Made by a program: the position numbers and the translations under genes. From contig CAWFML010000004.1 of the NCBI GenBank assembly GCA_963817025.1, positions 1,550,001 to 1,614,000 on the forward strand: DNA of 64,000 nucleotides, read 5' to 3'. Positions 15,340-23,608 of the stretch are shown here, piece after piece (positions within the stretch are counted from its first letter, which is position 1; each line of letters begins with the position of its first letter). The DNA is from JACMLC01 sp963817025 (GTDB lineage Bacteria; Acidobacteriota; Blastocatellia; Pyrinomonadales; Pyrinomonadaceae). The notes under the pieces are model-generated. The model was not told the DNA's origin. It saw only the letters and a list, made by a program, of their open reading frames with translations, and did not search any database.

Positions 15340-18186
15340 TTAAGCTTTCTCAGGCTTGCCGTTTGTTTGCCCGCCACTGGCGACGCGAGAGATGACGCTG
15401 ATGAGTTCGGCAGGCTCGACGGGTTTGGTGAGAAACGCCTGAAAGCCTTGCGCGAGAGAGCGTTCGCGGTCTTCCTGTCTGGCGTATGCCGTGACCGCGA
15501 TGGCTGGCAAGTAGCCGCTCGCGCGCGTGCTTTCCCTCTGCCGCACATTGCGTATCAAGTCATAGCCATCCTCTTCCGGCATGCCGATGTCGGAAATCAA
15601 AACATCGGGTCTCTCTCGCTCGATGGCCGCCATCGCTTCGCGCGCAGAGGCAGAGGTCTCCACAGTCGCCGCGCTTCGCTCAAGCATCAGCTTGAGCATC
15701 TCGCGCGCGTCCTCTTCATCATCCACCACCAGAATGCGCAAGCCTTTAAGCAACTCATGGTTTTTCTCAAGGGCCATGTTCTGATAGGCAGGCTCTTGCT
15801 CGATCAACTGGCGCGTGGCGACAAGCGGGAGCGTCACGGTAAAAGTCGCGCCCAGTTCTTCGCCGGGGCTGTCTGCTCGAACCATCCCGCCATGCAGTTC
15901 TACCAGATGACGCACAATTGCGAGGCCCAATCCGAGGCCGCCATATTTTCTGGTCGTAGAGCTATCGGCCTGCCTGAAGCGGTCAAAGACGTATGGCAAA
16001 AATTCTTTGCTGATGCCAAGCCCCGTGTCCGTCACTTTGATTTCGACGTGAGAATTGATGAGCCGCATTTGAATCGTGATCGTCCCGCCGCGCGGCGTAA
16101 ACTTGACGGCGTTCGAGAAGAGATTCCACAAGACTTGCTGCAAACGATTGGCATCGCCTGAGACCAGATGCGGGCCTCCCTCCAGTTGCTTCTCGATGCG
16201 AATCTCTTTGGCTTCGGCAGCGGGTTGTACGGCGTGAATGGCCGTCTCAATCACGTGTGTCAGGTCTACGGGCTGCGCGTCCATGACCAGCTTGCCTGTG
16301 ATAATGCGCGAGACATCAAGTATGTCGTCTACGATCTGCGACTGAAGGCGCGCGTTGCGTTCGATGGTATCGACGGCGCGCGTCCTCGTCGCTTCATCCA
16401 AATCGCTCTCGCGCAGCATATAAGTCCAGCCGAGCATGGAGGTCAGAGGCGTGCGCAATTCATGCGAGACCGTGGCGAGAAATTCATCCTTCATCCGGTT
16501 GGCATCTTCCGCGACGGCACGCGCGCGGCTTTCGCGCTCGAAGAGTTGGACGTTCTCAATCGCCACCGCCGCGAGATTGGCAGCCATACGCATCGCCGTG
16601 ATGTGCTCTTGCCTGTACGCCGTCAGCTCATAGCTCTGCACTTCTATCGTGCCGACGATGCGGCCCATGACGGCCATCGGGACGACGAGCGAAGATTGCG
16701 GCATCAGCCCGTTATCAACTCCGACTTTGACCGCTGGATGCCCGCGCATCAAGGCCATGTAATCATCCGTGATGACGACCTCGCCGGTTCTGACTGCGCG
16801 ACTGTTCGGGCCGTCTTTCGAGATAGGCATGACCGGAAGCTCGGACACATCCACGTCTTCCCCTTCGCCCCAGACATAGGCTGCCGTGCGGACATCGCGC
16901 GCCGCGTCATAGAGCGAGATAAAGATGCCTATGCAGGGCACTGAAGCGAGAGAGAATTCGCGCAGCGCGCTGAAGATGGATTGAAGTTCGCGCGCCGCGC
17001 CGAGCGCCTGTGCCAATCCTGTAATCCTCACCAGCAGCCGCTCATACTCGCGCACGGCGCGCTGCTCTGTCTCGCGCACCTCGCGCGCAGCACGCTCTGC
17101 GCTGATGCGCGCCTTGACCTCTGAACGCGTAATTCCATACAGCACAAGGCTCACCAGCCCGCCAAGCAGCAGGATATACGGGAGCAGGTTTCTTCCTGAC
17201 TGATCGTCAAACTGCTGCTCTGTGGCAAAGGCCAAAGTCCAAGTGCGCCCCGCCACCTCAAGCGGCATCCGAGTCGTGAAACGCGGGCGGTAAGAGTTGT
17301 TCGTGAGAGGCGGCTCACTGCGATACAGGAGCGACTTCGGATTAAGAGTCGTTCCGTCATAGACTTCAAAGCCGACCTCATGGATTTTTTCAGAGCCGAA
17401 GATGCCGTTCAATAAATCGCCCGCACGAAACGGCGCGTAGATAAAGCCGGATAGTTTTTCGCCACGCTCGGCCACGCTCGCGGGAATCACTCCGCCCCTG
17501 TAGATCGGAACGTAGAGGAGAAAGCCTGCCTGCTTTTGCTCCTCTATCTCCTGAATCAGCGTCACGCTCCCGGTCGCGGCTGGCTCTCCTGAATCGCGCG
17601 CCTGCTCCATCGCTGCGCGTCTCACAGGCTCTGCAAACATGTTATAGCCAATAGCGCGCTGATTGCGCTGATCCAGTGGGTGCAGATATAGAATCGTATG
17701 ATATTCCGCACGCTCAGGCTGCTCAGGCCAAATCTTAAAATCCATCACTCCCTGACTATGCATCAGGGAGATGAGCGCGTCTTTTTCCTGCGGCAGGACA
17801 CGCGCGCTGTAACCGATGCCGCGAATTCCGGACTGCTGCTGTTGCAACCCGAGCCGCTCGACATAGAGGCGAAACTCGTCGCGCGTGACGCTCTCGCTGG
17901 CGGCGAACAGAGCGGAGCCTGCGCGGAGCATGGTGATGTAGGTTTCAAGGCGATTACGAATATTATCCTGTGTGCGGATGACTGAATTCTCGAACCTCAG
18001 GCGGTCGCGCGCATCGCTCTCCGTCGCCACGTAATACATAGCGACGACCGTCAGCAGCACGGTCGTCGTTAAGACAAAGTAAGGAGTCCACGCGCGCCAT
18101 GTCTGCTCGATTCTCGATGGAGAATTAATCACAAAGGTAAAAGTAAAAAGGTAAAAGGTAAAAGTAAAGAAGAAAAGGGAGACCAA
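15340..18186 (-). CDS. CHASE-GAF hybrid sensor histidine kinase
   Basis: The domains in order are: transmembrane helix (about 36-53), extracytoplasmic CHASE domain (about 65-290), second membrane helix (about 332-356), GAF domain (about 400-545), HisKA with phospho-acceptor His575 in SHELRTPL, HATPase with an N-box NLFSNAVKF near 693 and DTGLGIS, and a C-terminal receiver with acceptor Asp866 (SDIGMPEEDGYD) and LTKPVE. It senses a small extracytoplasmic ligand and passes phosphate to its own receiver. No separate regulator is adjacent. The first 18 residues from ATG 18186 are encoded by an inverted repeat and are a Phe/Thr/Leu run. GTG at 18132 is an alternative start just inside the gene. 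Confidence 0.9.
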   Translation of the reverse strand: MVSLFFFTFTFYLFTFTFVINSPSRIEQTWRAWTPYFVLTTTVLLTVVAMYYVATESDARDRLRFENSVIRTQDNIRNRLETYITMLRAGSALFAASESVTRDEFRLYVERLGLQQQQSGIRGIGYSARVLPQEKDALISLMHSQGVMDFKIWPEQPERAEYHTILYLHPLDQRNQRAIGYNMFAEPVRRAAMEQARDSGEPAATGSVTLIQEIEEQKQAGFLLYVPIYRGGVIPASVAERGEKLSGFIYAPFRAGDLLNGIFGSEKIHEVGFEVYDGTTLNPKSLLYRSEPPLTNNSYRPRFTTRMPLEVAGRTWTLAFATEQQFDDQSGRNLLPYILLLGGLVSLVLYGITRSEVKARISAERAAREVRETEQRAVREYERLLVRITGLAQALGAARELQSIFSALREFSLASVPCIGIFISLYDAARDVRTAAYVWGEGEDVDVSELPVMPISKDGPNSRAVRTGEVVITDDYMALMRGHPAVKVGVDNGLMPQSSLVVPMAVMGRIVGTIEVQSYELTAYRQEHITAMRMAANLAAVAIENVQLFERESRARAVAEDANRMKDEFLATVSHELRTPLTSMLGWTYMLRESDLDEATRTRAVDTIERNARLQSQIVDDILDVSRIITGKLVMDAQPVDLTHVIETAIHAVQPAAEAKEIRIEKQLEGGPHLVSGDANRLQQVLWNLFSNAVKFTPRGGTITIQMRLINSHVEIKVTDTGLGISKEFLPYVFDRFRQADSSTTRKYGGLGLGLAIVRHLVELHGGMVRADSPGEELGATFTVTLPLVATRQLIEQEPAYQNMALEKNHELLKGLRILVVDDEEDAREMLKLMLERSAATVETSASAREAMAAIERERPDVLISDIGMPEEDGYDLIRNVRQRESTRASGYLPAIAVTAYARQEDRERSLAQGFQAFLTKPVEPAELISVISRVASGGQTNGKPEKA

Positions 18187-18230
18187 TCGTTTCCGCTTGT
18201 GCCTTTTTACTTTTATCTTTTTACTTAACT
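18134..18230. repeat. inverted repeat, AAAGGTAAAAG word family
   Basis: The left arm (18134-18177) is AAAGGTAAAAGT-type words. The right arm (about 18200-18230) is the pyrimidine complement. It overlaps the 5' end of the kinase frame and contains the stop codon of the VWA gene (18221-18223). Confidence 0.75.
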
Positions 18231-19546
18231 CGGCTCGTTCTTCTCTTCAAAAAATCCATGAGCACGAATTGCGAGAGGTTATCGGGGTTTGCAAAGTAAG
18301 CTTTGCCGTTGGTCATGGCCGTCATCTGCTTGACGAACTCGACGAGGTAATGATCCGAGGCCAGCATGAAAGTATTGATCATGACACCGGCCTTGCGGCA
18401 CGCTTGAATCTCTTTGAAAGTTTCGTCCATCACGAACGGGTCCAGGCCCATAGGGTTTTTATAAAGCCTGCGCTCCGGCATCTCGCCCGTAGAGGTTCGC
18501 CTGTAGGGAACTGAAACCGGGCTGCTCTGATCCAGAAAACAGGCGGTCGGTTTTCCGTCCGTGACCATCACGATCTGCTTCATCTCTTTGCGCTGGGCTT
18601 GCAGGAGTCTGCGCGCCAGACGCAAGCCCTCGGCGGTATTCGTGTGATACGGCCCGACCTGCGTCGTCGCCAGCTTTGCCATCGGCAACTCTTCCGCCGA
18701 ATCATGAAAGAGCACGATCTTGAGCGAGTCGCCCGGATACTGCGTCCGAATCAAGTGGGCGAGCGCGAGCGCGACTTTTTTCGCGGGCGTAAAGCGGTCT
18801 TCGCCATACAGAATCATCGAGTGAGAGCAATCGAGCATCACGACGGTCGCGCACGAAGATTGATAATCGCACTGGTGCACATGCAGGTCGCCGTATTCCA
18901 GGTTGAGCGGCACGCCCAACCCCTCGCGCTTGATGGCGGACATCAGGGTCGTGTTGACATCCAGATTAATCGTATCGCCAAACTCGTAAAGCTTGCTGGC
19001 GGCAGCCGCCTCAACTCCGGTCGAGAGATGCTGCGTGTCATGCCGCCCGACAGAACTCTTGCCCAGACTTCCGAGCAGACTCCGCAGCGTTTTATAACCT
19101 AGAAAATCCAGCCCCTTCTCCGTCACCTCAAAATGGACATCGCGCGGCAGAGGCTCGCCCACTTCTCCCTGCCCGCCGCGCCCCTTTCGGTCACGCGCCT
19201 GCGGCGGCTGTTCTTCCTTTAAGTTTAGATAACCCTCTTCGACAAGTCGCTCGATAAGCTGATTGAGCATCTCTTCCAGTAGAGAGCCTTTGAACTTCCC
19301 CTCGTTGTCCGCGAGCATCTCCTGAATCTGCTGCTCGTCAATCAACCCCTGCTCCATCATCGCCTGAAGCAGAGCGCGCCGCAAAGCGTCCAGCGAAGTG
19401 TCCGGCTCGCGCCGCTGTCTGGTCCAATAATAATCGTCATCGTATCCCGAATTCAGCACCGAATCCGACAACGCCTCCATCAAATCGCCCAGGTTGAGCG
19501 AAGAGATGTCTAAGCCTTTGAATTTTGAATAACGTGTGAATTTCAT
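18221..19546 (-). CDS. VWA-domain protein paired with AAA ATPase
   Basis: The 441-residue protein has a C-terminal von Willebrand A domain with a MIDAS-like DxSxS (LDCSHSM, about residue 236), then DTAEGLRLAR and TDGKPT segments. The N-terminal half is charged and helical. VWA proteins of this kind act with a MoxR/chelatase-type AAA ATPase in metal insertion or protein remodelling. The partner is probably the ATPase at 20246-21715. The two are separated by a toxin-antitoxin pair. Its ATG overlaps the toxin stop by four bases. Confidence 0.8.
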   Translation of the reverse strand: MKFTRYSKFKGLDISSLNLGDLMEALSDSVLNSGYDDDYYWTRQRREPDTSLDALRRALLQAMMEQGLIDEQQIQEMLADNEGKFKGSLLEEMLNQLIERLVEEGYLNLKEEQPPQARDRKGRGGQGEVGEPLPRDVHFEVTEKGLDFLGYKTLRSLLGSLGKSSVGRHDTQHLSTGVEAAAASKLYEFGDTINLDVNTTLMSAIKREGLGVPLNLEYGDLHVHQCDYQSSCATVVMLDCSHSMILYGEDRFTPAKKVALALAHLIRTQYPGDSLKIVLFHDSAEELPMAKLATTQVGPYHTNTAEGLRLARRLLQAQRKEMKQIVMVTDGKPTACFLDQSSPVSVPYRRTSTGEMPERRLYKNPMGLDPFVMDETFKEIQACRKAGVMINTFMLASDHYLVEFVKQMTAMTNGKAYFANPDNLSQFVLMDFLKRRTSRVK

Positions 19547-19947
19547 AACTCTGTAATAACGATCAATCCCGGCACATTCTTAAAATCATCGGGATTATGA
19601 GTAACCAATGGAACGTCATAAGCTAAAGCAGTTGCGGCAATCCATGCGTCGGCGCAGGAGATTGGGTGACCTTGTTTTTGAGCATTAGCTTTTACTTCTG
19701 CCCAGTGTAAGCAAATCGCTTTGTCCGCTTCGGCAAAAATAAAATTATTCAGATAAACATGGAGAGCACTGCGCCGCCGCCCGCCCCAGTTATGAGTCAA
19801 AGACCAACGCTCAAGCTCTGCAAGCGTCTGTGCAGCAATTATCTGTGATCTTCCGTCAAGATGTGACGCATAGAGAATAGCCCGTGTATCACCTTTGAAG
19901 ATGAATGAGATTACGTCTGTATCAACGACAACAAGATGATTAATCAT
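19543..19947 (-). CDS. vapC: PIN-domain ribonuclease toxin (VapC family)
   Basis: The 134-residue PIN protein shows the expected acidic quartet: Asp in VVDTDV near residue 9, Glu in LAELERW, Asp in CADAWIAATAL and Asp in HNPDDF. VapC toxins cleave tRNA or rRNA when freed from their antitoxin. The cognate antitoxin is just upstream (19957-20196). The stop overlaps the VWA start (ATGA), so this toxin is translationally coupled to a non-toxin gene downstream. Confidence 0.88.
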   Translation of the reverse strand: MINHLVVVDTDVISFIFKGDTRAILYASHLDGRSQIIAAQTLAELERWSLTHNWGGRRRSALHVYLNNFIFAEADKAICLHWAEVKANAQKQGHPISCADAWIAATALAYDVPLVTHNPDDFKNVPGLIVITEL

Positions 19948-19956
19948 TTACCGCAC

Positions 19957-20196
19957 TCACTCAAGGAGGCTCCGGGGCTTGTCATCTTCTCGGCGCGTAG
20001 CGCGGAGCCATGATAGAAAGTCATCAATACTTTCTTCTTCCGGCCAGAAGTCTCCCTGCAAATCTTTGATACTGCGTATTGGCTTGACCCCTTGCCTCTT
20101 CGCAAGTTCCCATGCGCGCGCGTGTGAGGGATTCAATAAAGGCTCATGGTTCTCATCAGCATCTTCCTCATAATTTTTGGCTTTTTTGTTGCTCAT
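19957..20196 (-). CDS. vapB: VapB-type antitoxin
   Basis: From ATG 20196, behind a GAAAGGTGG ribosome site, it encodes 79 residues. The start at 20196 is preferred to an upstream in-frame start at 20244. The C-terminal segment DFWPEEESIDDFLSWLR resembles the toxin-binding tail of antitoxins that pair with PIN proteins. The N-terminus is acidic and hydrophilic and I do not recognise its DNA-binding fold. It ends 10 bases before vapC, the usual antitoxin-first order. Confidence 0.75.
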   Translation of the reverse strand: MSNKKAKNYEEDADENHEPLLNPSHARAWELAKRQGVKPIRSIKDLQGDFWPEEESIDDFLSWLRATRREDDKPRSLLE

Positions 20197-20245
20197 GTCT
20201 AGCCACCTTTCAATACTACTTTTCGCCAGCGCCCTGCTTATCACT

Positions 20246-21715
20246 TTAACTATAACGCCCAGTCTCCGTCAGGTCATCATATATCATCCCGCGTCTATCC
20301 TTCTTCGCTTTCGTGGCAGCGGTGTAGCCGCCCTCTTCGTTGCGGCTGATTTTGTTCTGCGCGTAGAGACCTTCCAGGACAAACTCGCAGGCCGAGACGG
20401 TTTCGGCTTCGTCGGAGCGTTTGAAGTCAAAGGGGATGAGCGCGGTGTCTACAAGCTCCGGCACGGCGTCGAGCAGGTTCATGCATTCGGTCGCGTCGGC
20501 TGTGTCGGCGAGGCGCAGGTTGTGGCCTGCGTCGAACCAGCGTGTGGCTTCGGTGAAATCTATGCCGACAAAATAGCCCTCGAAGATTTCTCCAGCGGCG
20601 CGCTTGATTAAGTCTTTGGCGATTTTGTTTGCGCCGATCTGTTCGCCTTCGTACTCAAGCTCCATCTTGCCTGTCATAGAGGGAAGCGCGGCGTAAACGT
20701 CCGAGATGCGCGGCACGATCTCTTCTTCTTGCGTCAAGAGGGCGCGGCGTTCTGCGTTGGAGATGACGGACTCCATGACGGTGATAGGCAGACGCTGCGA
20801 GACGCCTGAGCGTTTGTCTATCCGCTGGTCGTCGCGCGCTTCAAAAGCAATCTGTTCGATGAGGTCACGTATGAAATCCGGCACGTTCAGGTGTCCGTCT
20901 AATTCCGGGCGCACAGTCCACGCTTCCTGCTTTGTAATCTCTACGCCGAGCTGCAAGTCCGTAGGGTAGTGCGTCGAAATCTCCGCGCCGATGCGGTCTT
21001 TGAGGGGCGTGATGATTTTGCCGCGCGCAGTGTAGTCCTCCGGGTTGGCCGAGAAGACGAGCATCACGTCAAGCGGCATTCGCACGGGGTAGCCTTTAAT
21101 CTGCACGTCGCCCTCCTGCATGATGTTGAAGAGGCCGACCTGAATTTTGCCCGCGAGGTCGGGCAGTTCGTTGATGGCAAAGATGCCGCGATTGGCGCGC
21201 GGCAAGAGGCCGTAATGAATCGTCAACTCGTCGCTTAAGAGATGCCCGCCTTTAGCTGCTTTGATAGGGTCAACGTCGCCTATGATGTCGGCGATGGTGA
21301 CATCGGGCGTGGCGAGCTTTTCGACAAAGCGCGCGTCTTTTTCAATCCATGTGACGGGAGTGTTGTCGCCTTCGGCTTCGATTAACTGGCGGCCATACGC
21401 GCTAATCGGATGCAAGGGATTGTCGTTGACCTCAGAGCCTGTGATGACCGGAATCTCTCTGTCGAGCAGGTCTGTCAGTTGGCGTATGATGCGGCTCTTG
21501 GCCTGACCGCGCAGGCCGAGCAGGATAATATTATGCCGCGACAGAATGGCATTGACGATCTGCGGGACGACCGTTTCGTCATAGCCCACGATGCCCGGAA
21601 AAAGCCTTTCGCCCGCGCGCAGTTTCACAATGAGATTGGCGCGCATCTCGTCTTTGACGGCACGGATGCCGTAATTGCTTGCTTTGAGTTCGCCTAAAGT
21701 TTTCGGTTGTGACAT
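20246..21715 (-). CDS. AAA ATPase, MoxR/magnesium-chelatase-like
   Basis: The 489-residue ATPase has a Walker A-like GLRGQAKSR (67-75), Walker B-like GIFAINELPDL, and a helix-2 insert pattern (NIMQEGDVQIKGYPVRMPLDVMLVFSANPED, in parts) as in MoxR and chelatase subunits. The Walker A has Gln-Ala where Gly often stands. Such ATPases work with VWA proteins; the likely partner is the gene at 18221-19546 in the same operon. The biological target is unknown. Confidence 0.85.
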   Translation of the reverse strand: MSQPKTLGELKASNYGIRAVKDEMRANLIVKLRAGERLFPGIVGYDETVVPQIVNAILSRHNIILLGLRGQAKSRIIRQLTDLLDREIPVITGSEVNDNPLHPISAYGRQLIEAEGDNTPVTWIEKDARFVEKLATPDVTIADIIGDVDPIKAAKGGHLLSDELTIHYGLLPRANRGIFAINELPDLAGKIQVGLFNIMQEGDVQIKGYPVRMPLDVMLVFSANPEDYTARGKIITPLKDRIGAEISTHYPTDLQLGVEITKQEAWTVRPELDGHLNVPDFIRDLIEQIAFEARDDQRIDKRSGVSQRLPITVMESVISNAERRALLTQEEEIVPRISDVYAALPSMTGKMELEYEGEQIGANKIAKDLIKRAAGEIFEGYFVGIDFTEATRWFDAGHNLRLADTADATECMNLLDAVPELVDTALIPFDFKRSDEAETVSACEFVLEGLYAQNKISRNEEGGYTAATKAKKDRRGMIYDDLTETGRYS

Positions 21716-21736
21716 GAATTCAATTCCCCGTTTGAT

Positions 21737-21798
21737 GAATGCAAAATGTAAAATGCAAAATTAAGAACCATCTTTCATTTTACATTTTTAATCTTTAA
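21737..21798. repeat. inverted repeat, ATGTAAAATGC word family
   Basis: The left arm (about 21737-21764) and right arm (21775-21798) are AT-rich imperfect reverse complements. The stop codon of the next gene (21788-21790) lies inside the right arm. This is weaker than the other repeats of this kind. Confidence 0.5.
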
Positions 21799-23503
21799 TT
21801 TCCCCGTCTCTGCGGTTGCCGTTTAGTTTGATGATTTGCGCCAGCGCTTCCGCCAATGTGCGGTACGTTCGCATCCCTGCTAAATCAATGCCGAGACCGA
21901 CGAGCGTTTGCGCTGCGTGCGCCGTGACGCCCGTGACGATGGCTTCTGCGCCGATGAGTTTAAGGGATGAAACCAGATGACTCAGATTTGCGACGGCGTG
22001 CGAGTCAATAAGGCGTGCGCCCGTGATGTCTATGATGCAGGCACGCGCGCCCGTACGCATCACTTCTGCGAGCGCGGCGTCCGTAGCCTTTTGCATCCGT
22101 TCGGTATCGAGCGAGCCGATCAGCGGCAACGCCAGCACGCCCCGCCAGACAGGAACCAAAGGCGTAGAGATTTCTTCCAGCATCTGCTCGCGCTCGCGGT
22201 TGATGCTCTCTAAAGTCTCTTCCAACTGTTTCTGCTCCTGTATGTCCGTGTTCGTGCCAAACCACTTGACGATTTGCCCTCTGCCATCACGCAGCGGCAG
22301 CGCACGCCCCAGATGCCAGCGATAGGATGCATCCGATGCGCGCCTGAGACGAAACTCGATCTTGTAGAGTTCGCCGGTTCGCAGCGACGCGCTCCAAAGC
22401 TCCTGACAAATTTTCACGTCGTCCGGGTGCAGCATATCCTGCCAACCCCAACCGAGCATCTCTTCCATAGTGCGTCCGAAGTAGTCGAGCACGCGCTGGT
22501 TGACATAATCGAGCGCGCCGTCCGGTTGCGCCGTCCAGACCTGCTGCGGGATGGCTTCGATCAGGATACTGTAACGCTGGTCGCTCTGTTCTCTTTCAGC
22601 CTCTGCGCGCTTGCGCTCTGTGATGTCGCGCGCGATGCCCGTGAAAAAGCGTTGGCCGTGGCGTGTAAACTCGCTAAAGGAAACTTCTAAAGGAATCTCG
22701 TGGCCCTCTTTGTGCAGGCCGGGCAGCTCAACTCCGTCCCAGGAGATATGACGCTGGCCCGTCTCGACATAACGCTCGATGCCCGCGTGATGCAGGTGAC
22801 GCAGGTAATCCGGCATCAGCATCGTCAAATCCTGATTGAGCATCTCTTCGAGCTTGTGTCCGAAAATATGTTCGGCGATGCGATTGATAAAGACGATTCT
22901 GCTGTTAGTATCAATCGTGATGATGGCATCCGAAGCCGTCTCTGCAACGACGCGATACCGATCCTCGCTTTCGCGTAAAGAGTCTTCTGCGCGCCTGCGT
23001 TCTATGAACTGCCCGATCTGGCTGCCGAGGCTCTGCATCATGTGCAGGAGGGCTTCGTCGGGCGGGCGCACATCGCGGCTGAAAAACTCCATCGCGCCGA
23101 GCGACTGGCCGCCGAGCAAAATGGGAAAGCAGAACGCTGCGTGCAAGCCAGCCTCTACGGCAATCGCGCTGCGCGGGTAAGTCCGCTTAGTAGCGATGTC
23201 CGTCACCCACTCCGGCTCGCCGTTGGCCCAGACGCGCCCGGGCAAGCCTTCGCCTCGCGTGAAGGCAGGTTGCTGGCTGAGCTTTTCAAACTCTGCGAGT
23301 TCGACCGACGAGTTGCGCCATGAATGAAAAGAGCGCAGCACGTCTGCCTCGCGGTCAACAATCCAGAGCGCGCCAAACTGCCAGCCCAGCCCTTCGCAGA
23401 CGGCGCGCAGAATCTCCGGCGTCGCCTCTTCAAGCGAAGCAGACTCTGCCAGCGAACGCGCCACCGCATATTGGACGAGCAGATGTTGCTTTTCGTCTTT
23501 CAT
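21788..23503 (-). CDS. GAF-PAS-PAS-STAS sensor protein (RsbR-like output)
   Basis: The 571-residue soluble protein has a GAF domain (about 15-165), a PAS domain ending with the PAC motif FFTGIARDITERKRAE, a second PAS/PAC (about 300-420) and a C-terminal STAS domain (about 445-560) with the IIDITGARLIDSHAVANL strand-helix. There is no kinase domain. STAS output suggests a partner-switching role like RsbR or stressosome proteins, or binding of nucleotides or flavin. No RsbT/RsbS-like gene is adjacent. Confidence 0.85.
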   Translation of the reverse strand: MKDEKQHLLVQYAVARSLAESASLEEATPEILRAVCEGLGWQFGALWIVDREADVLRSFHSWRNSSVELAEFEKLSQQPAFTRGEGLPGRVWANGEPEWVTDIATKRTYPRSAIAVEAGLHAAFCFPILLGGQSLGAMEFFSRDVRPPDEALLHMMQSLGSQIGQFIERRRAEDSLRESEDRYRVVAETASDAIITIDTNSRIVFINRIAEHIFGHKLEEMLNQDLTMLMPDYLRHLHHAGIERYVETGQRHISWDGVELPGLHKEGHEIPLEVSFSEFTRHGQRFFTGIARDITERKRAEAEREQSDQRYSILIEAIPQQVWTAQPDGALDYVNQRVLDYFGRTMEEMLGWGWQDMLHPDDVKICQELWSASLRTGELYKIEFRLRRASDASYRWHLGRALPLRDGRGQIVKWFGTNTDIQEQKQLEETLESINREREQMLEEISTPLVPVWRGVLALPLIGSLDTERMQKATDAALAEVMRTGARACIIDITGARLIDSHAVANLSHLVSSLKLIGAEAIVTGVTAHAAQTLVGLGIDLAGMRTYRTLAEALAQIIKLNGNRRDGEIKD

Positions 23504-23532
23504 CTTTGATTCAACGGCCTTACCCCGCGTCA

Positions 23533-23600
23533 GAACCGGCTGCGGCAGCGGGCGGATTCTTTGCTAGTCTAAAAGACCCGTCCGCTGCCGCAGCCGGTTC
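23533..23600. other. long intergenic hairpin between sensor and Nudix genes
   Basis: A 23-bp stem with a single mismatch (23533-23555 with about 23578-23600) closes a 22-base loop. The stem is GC-rich and there is no T-tract. It could act as a transcript-stabilising or terminating structure for the minus-strand genes. Confidence 0.7.
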
Positions 23601-23608
23601 TCAGACAG

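Noticed and set aside
15337..16161. A 274-codon plus-strand frame
   Set aside because: It lies wholly in the antisense of the hybrid histidine kinase, which has all its motifs intact.
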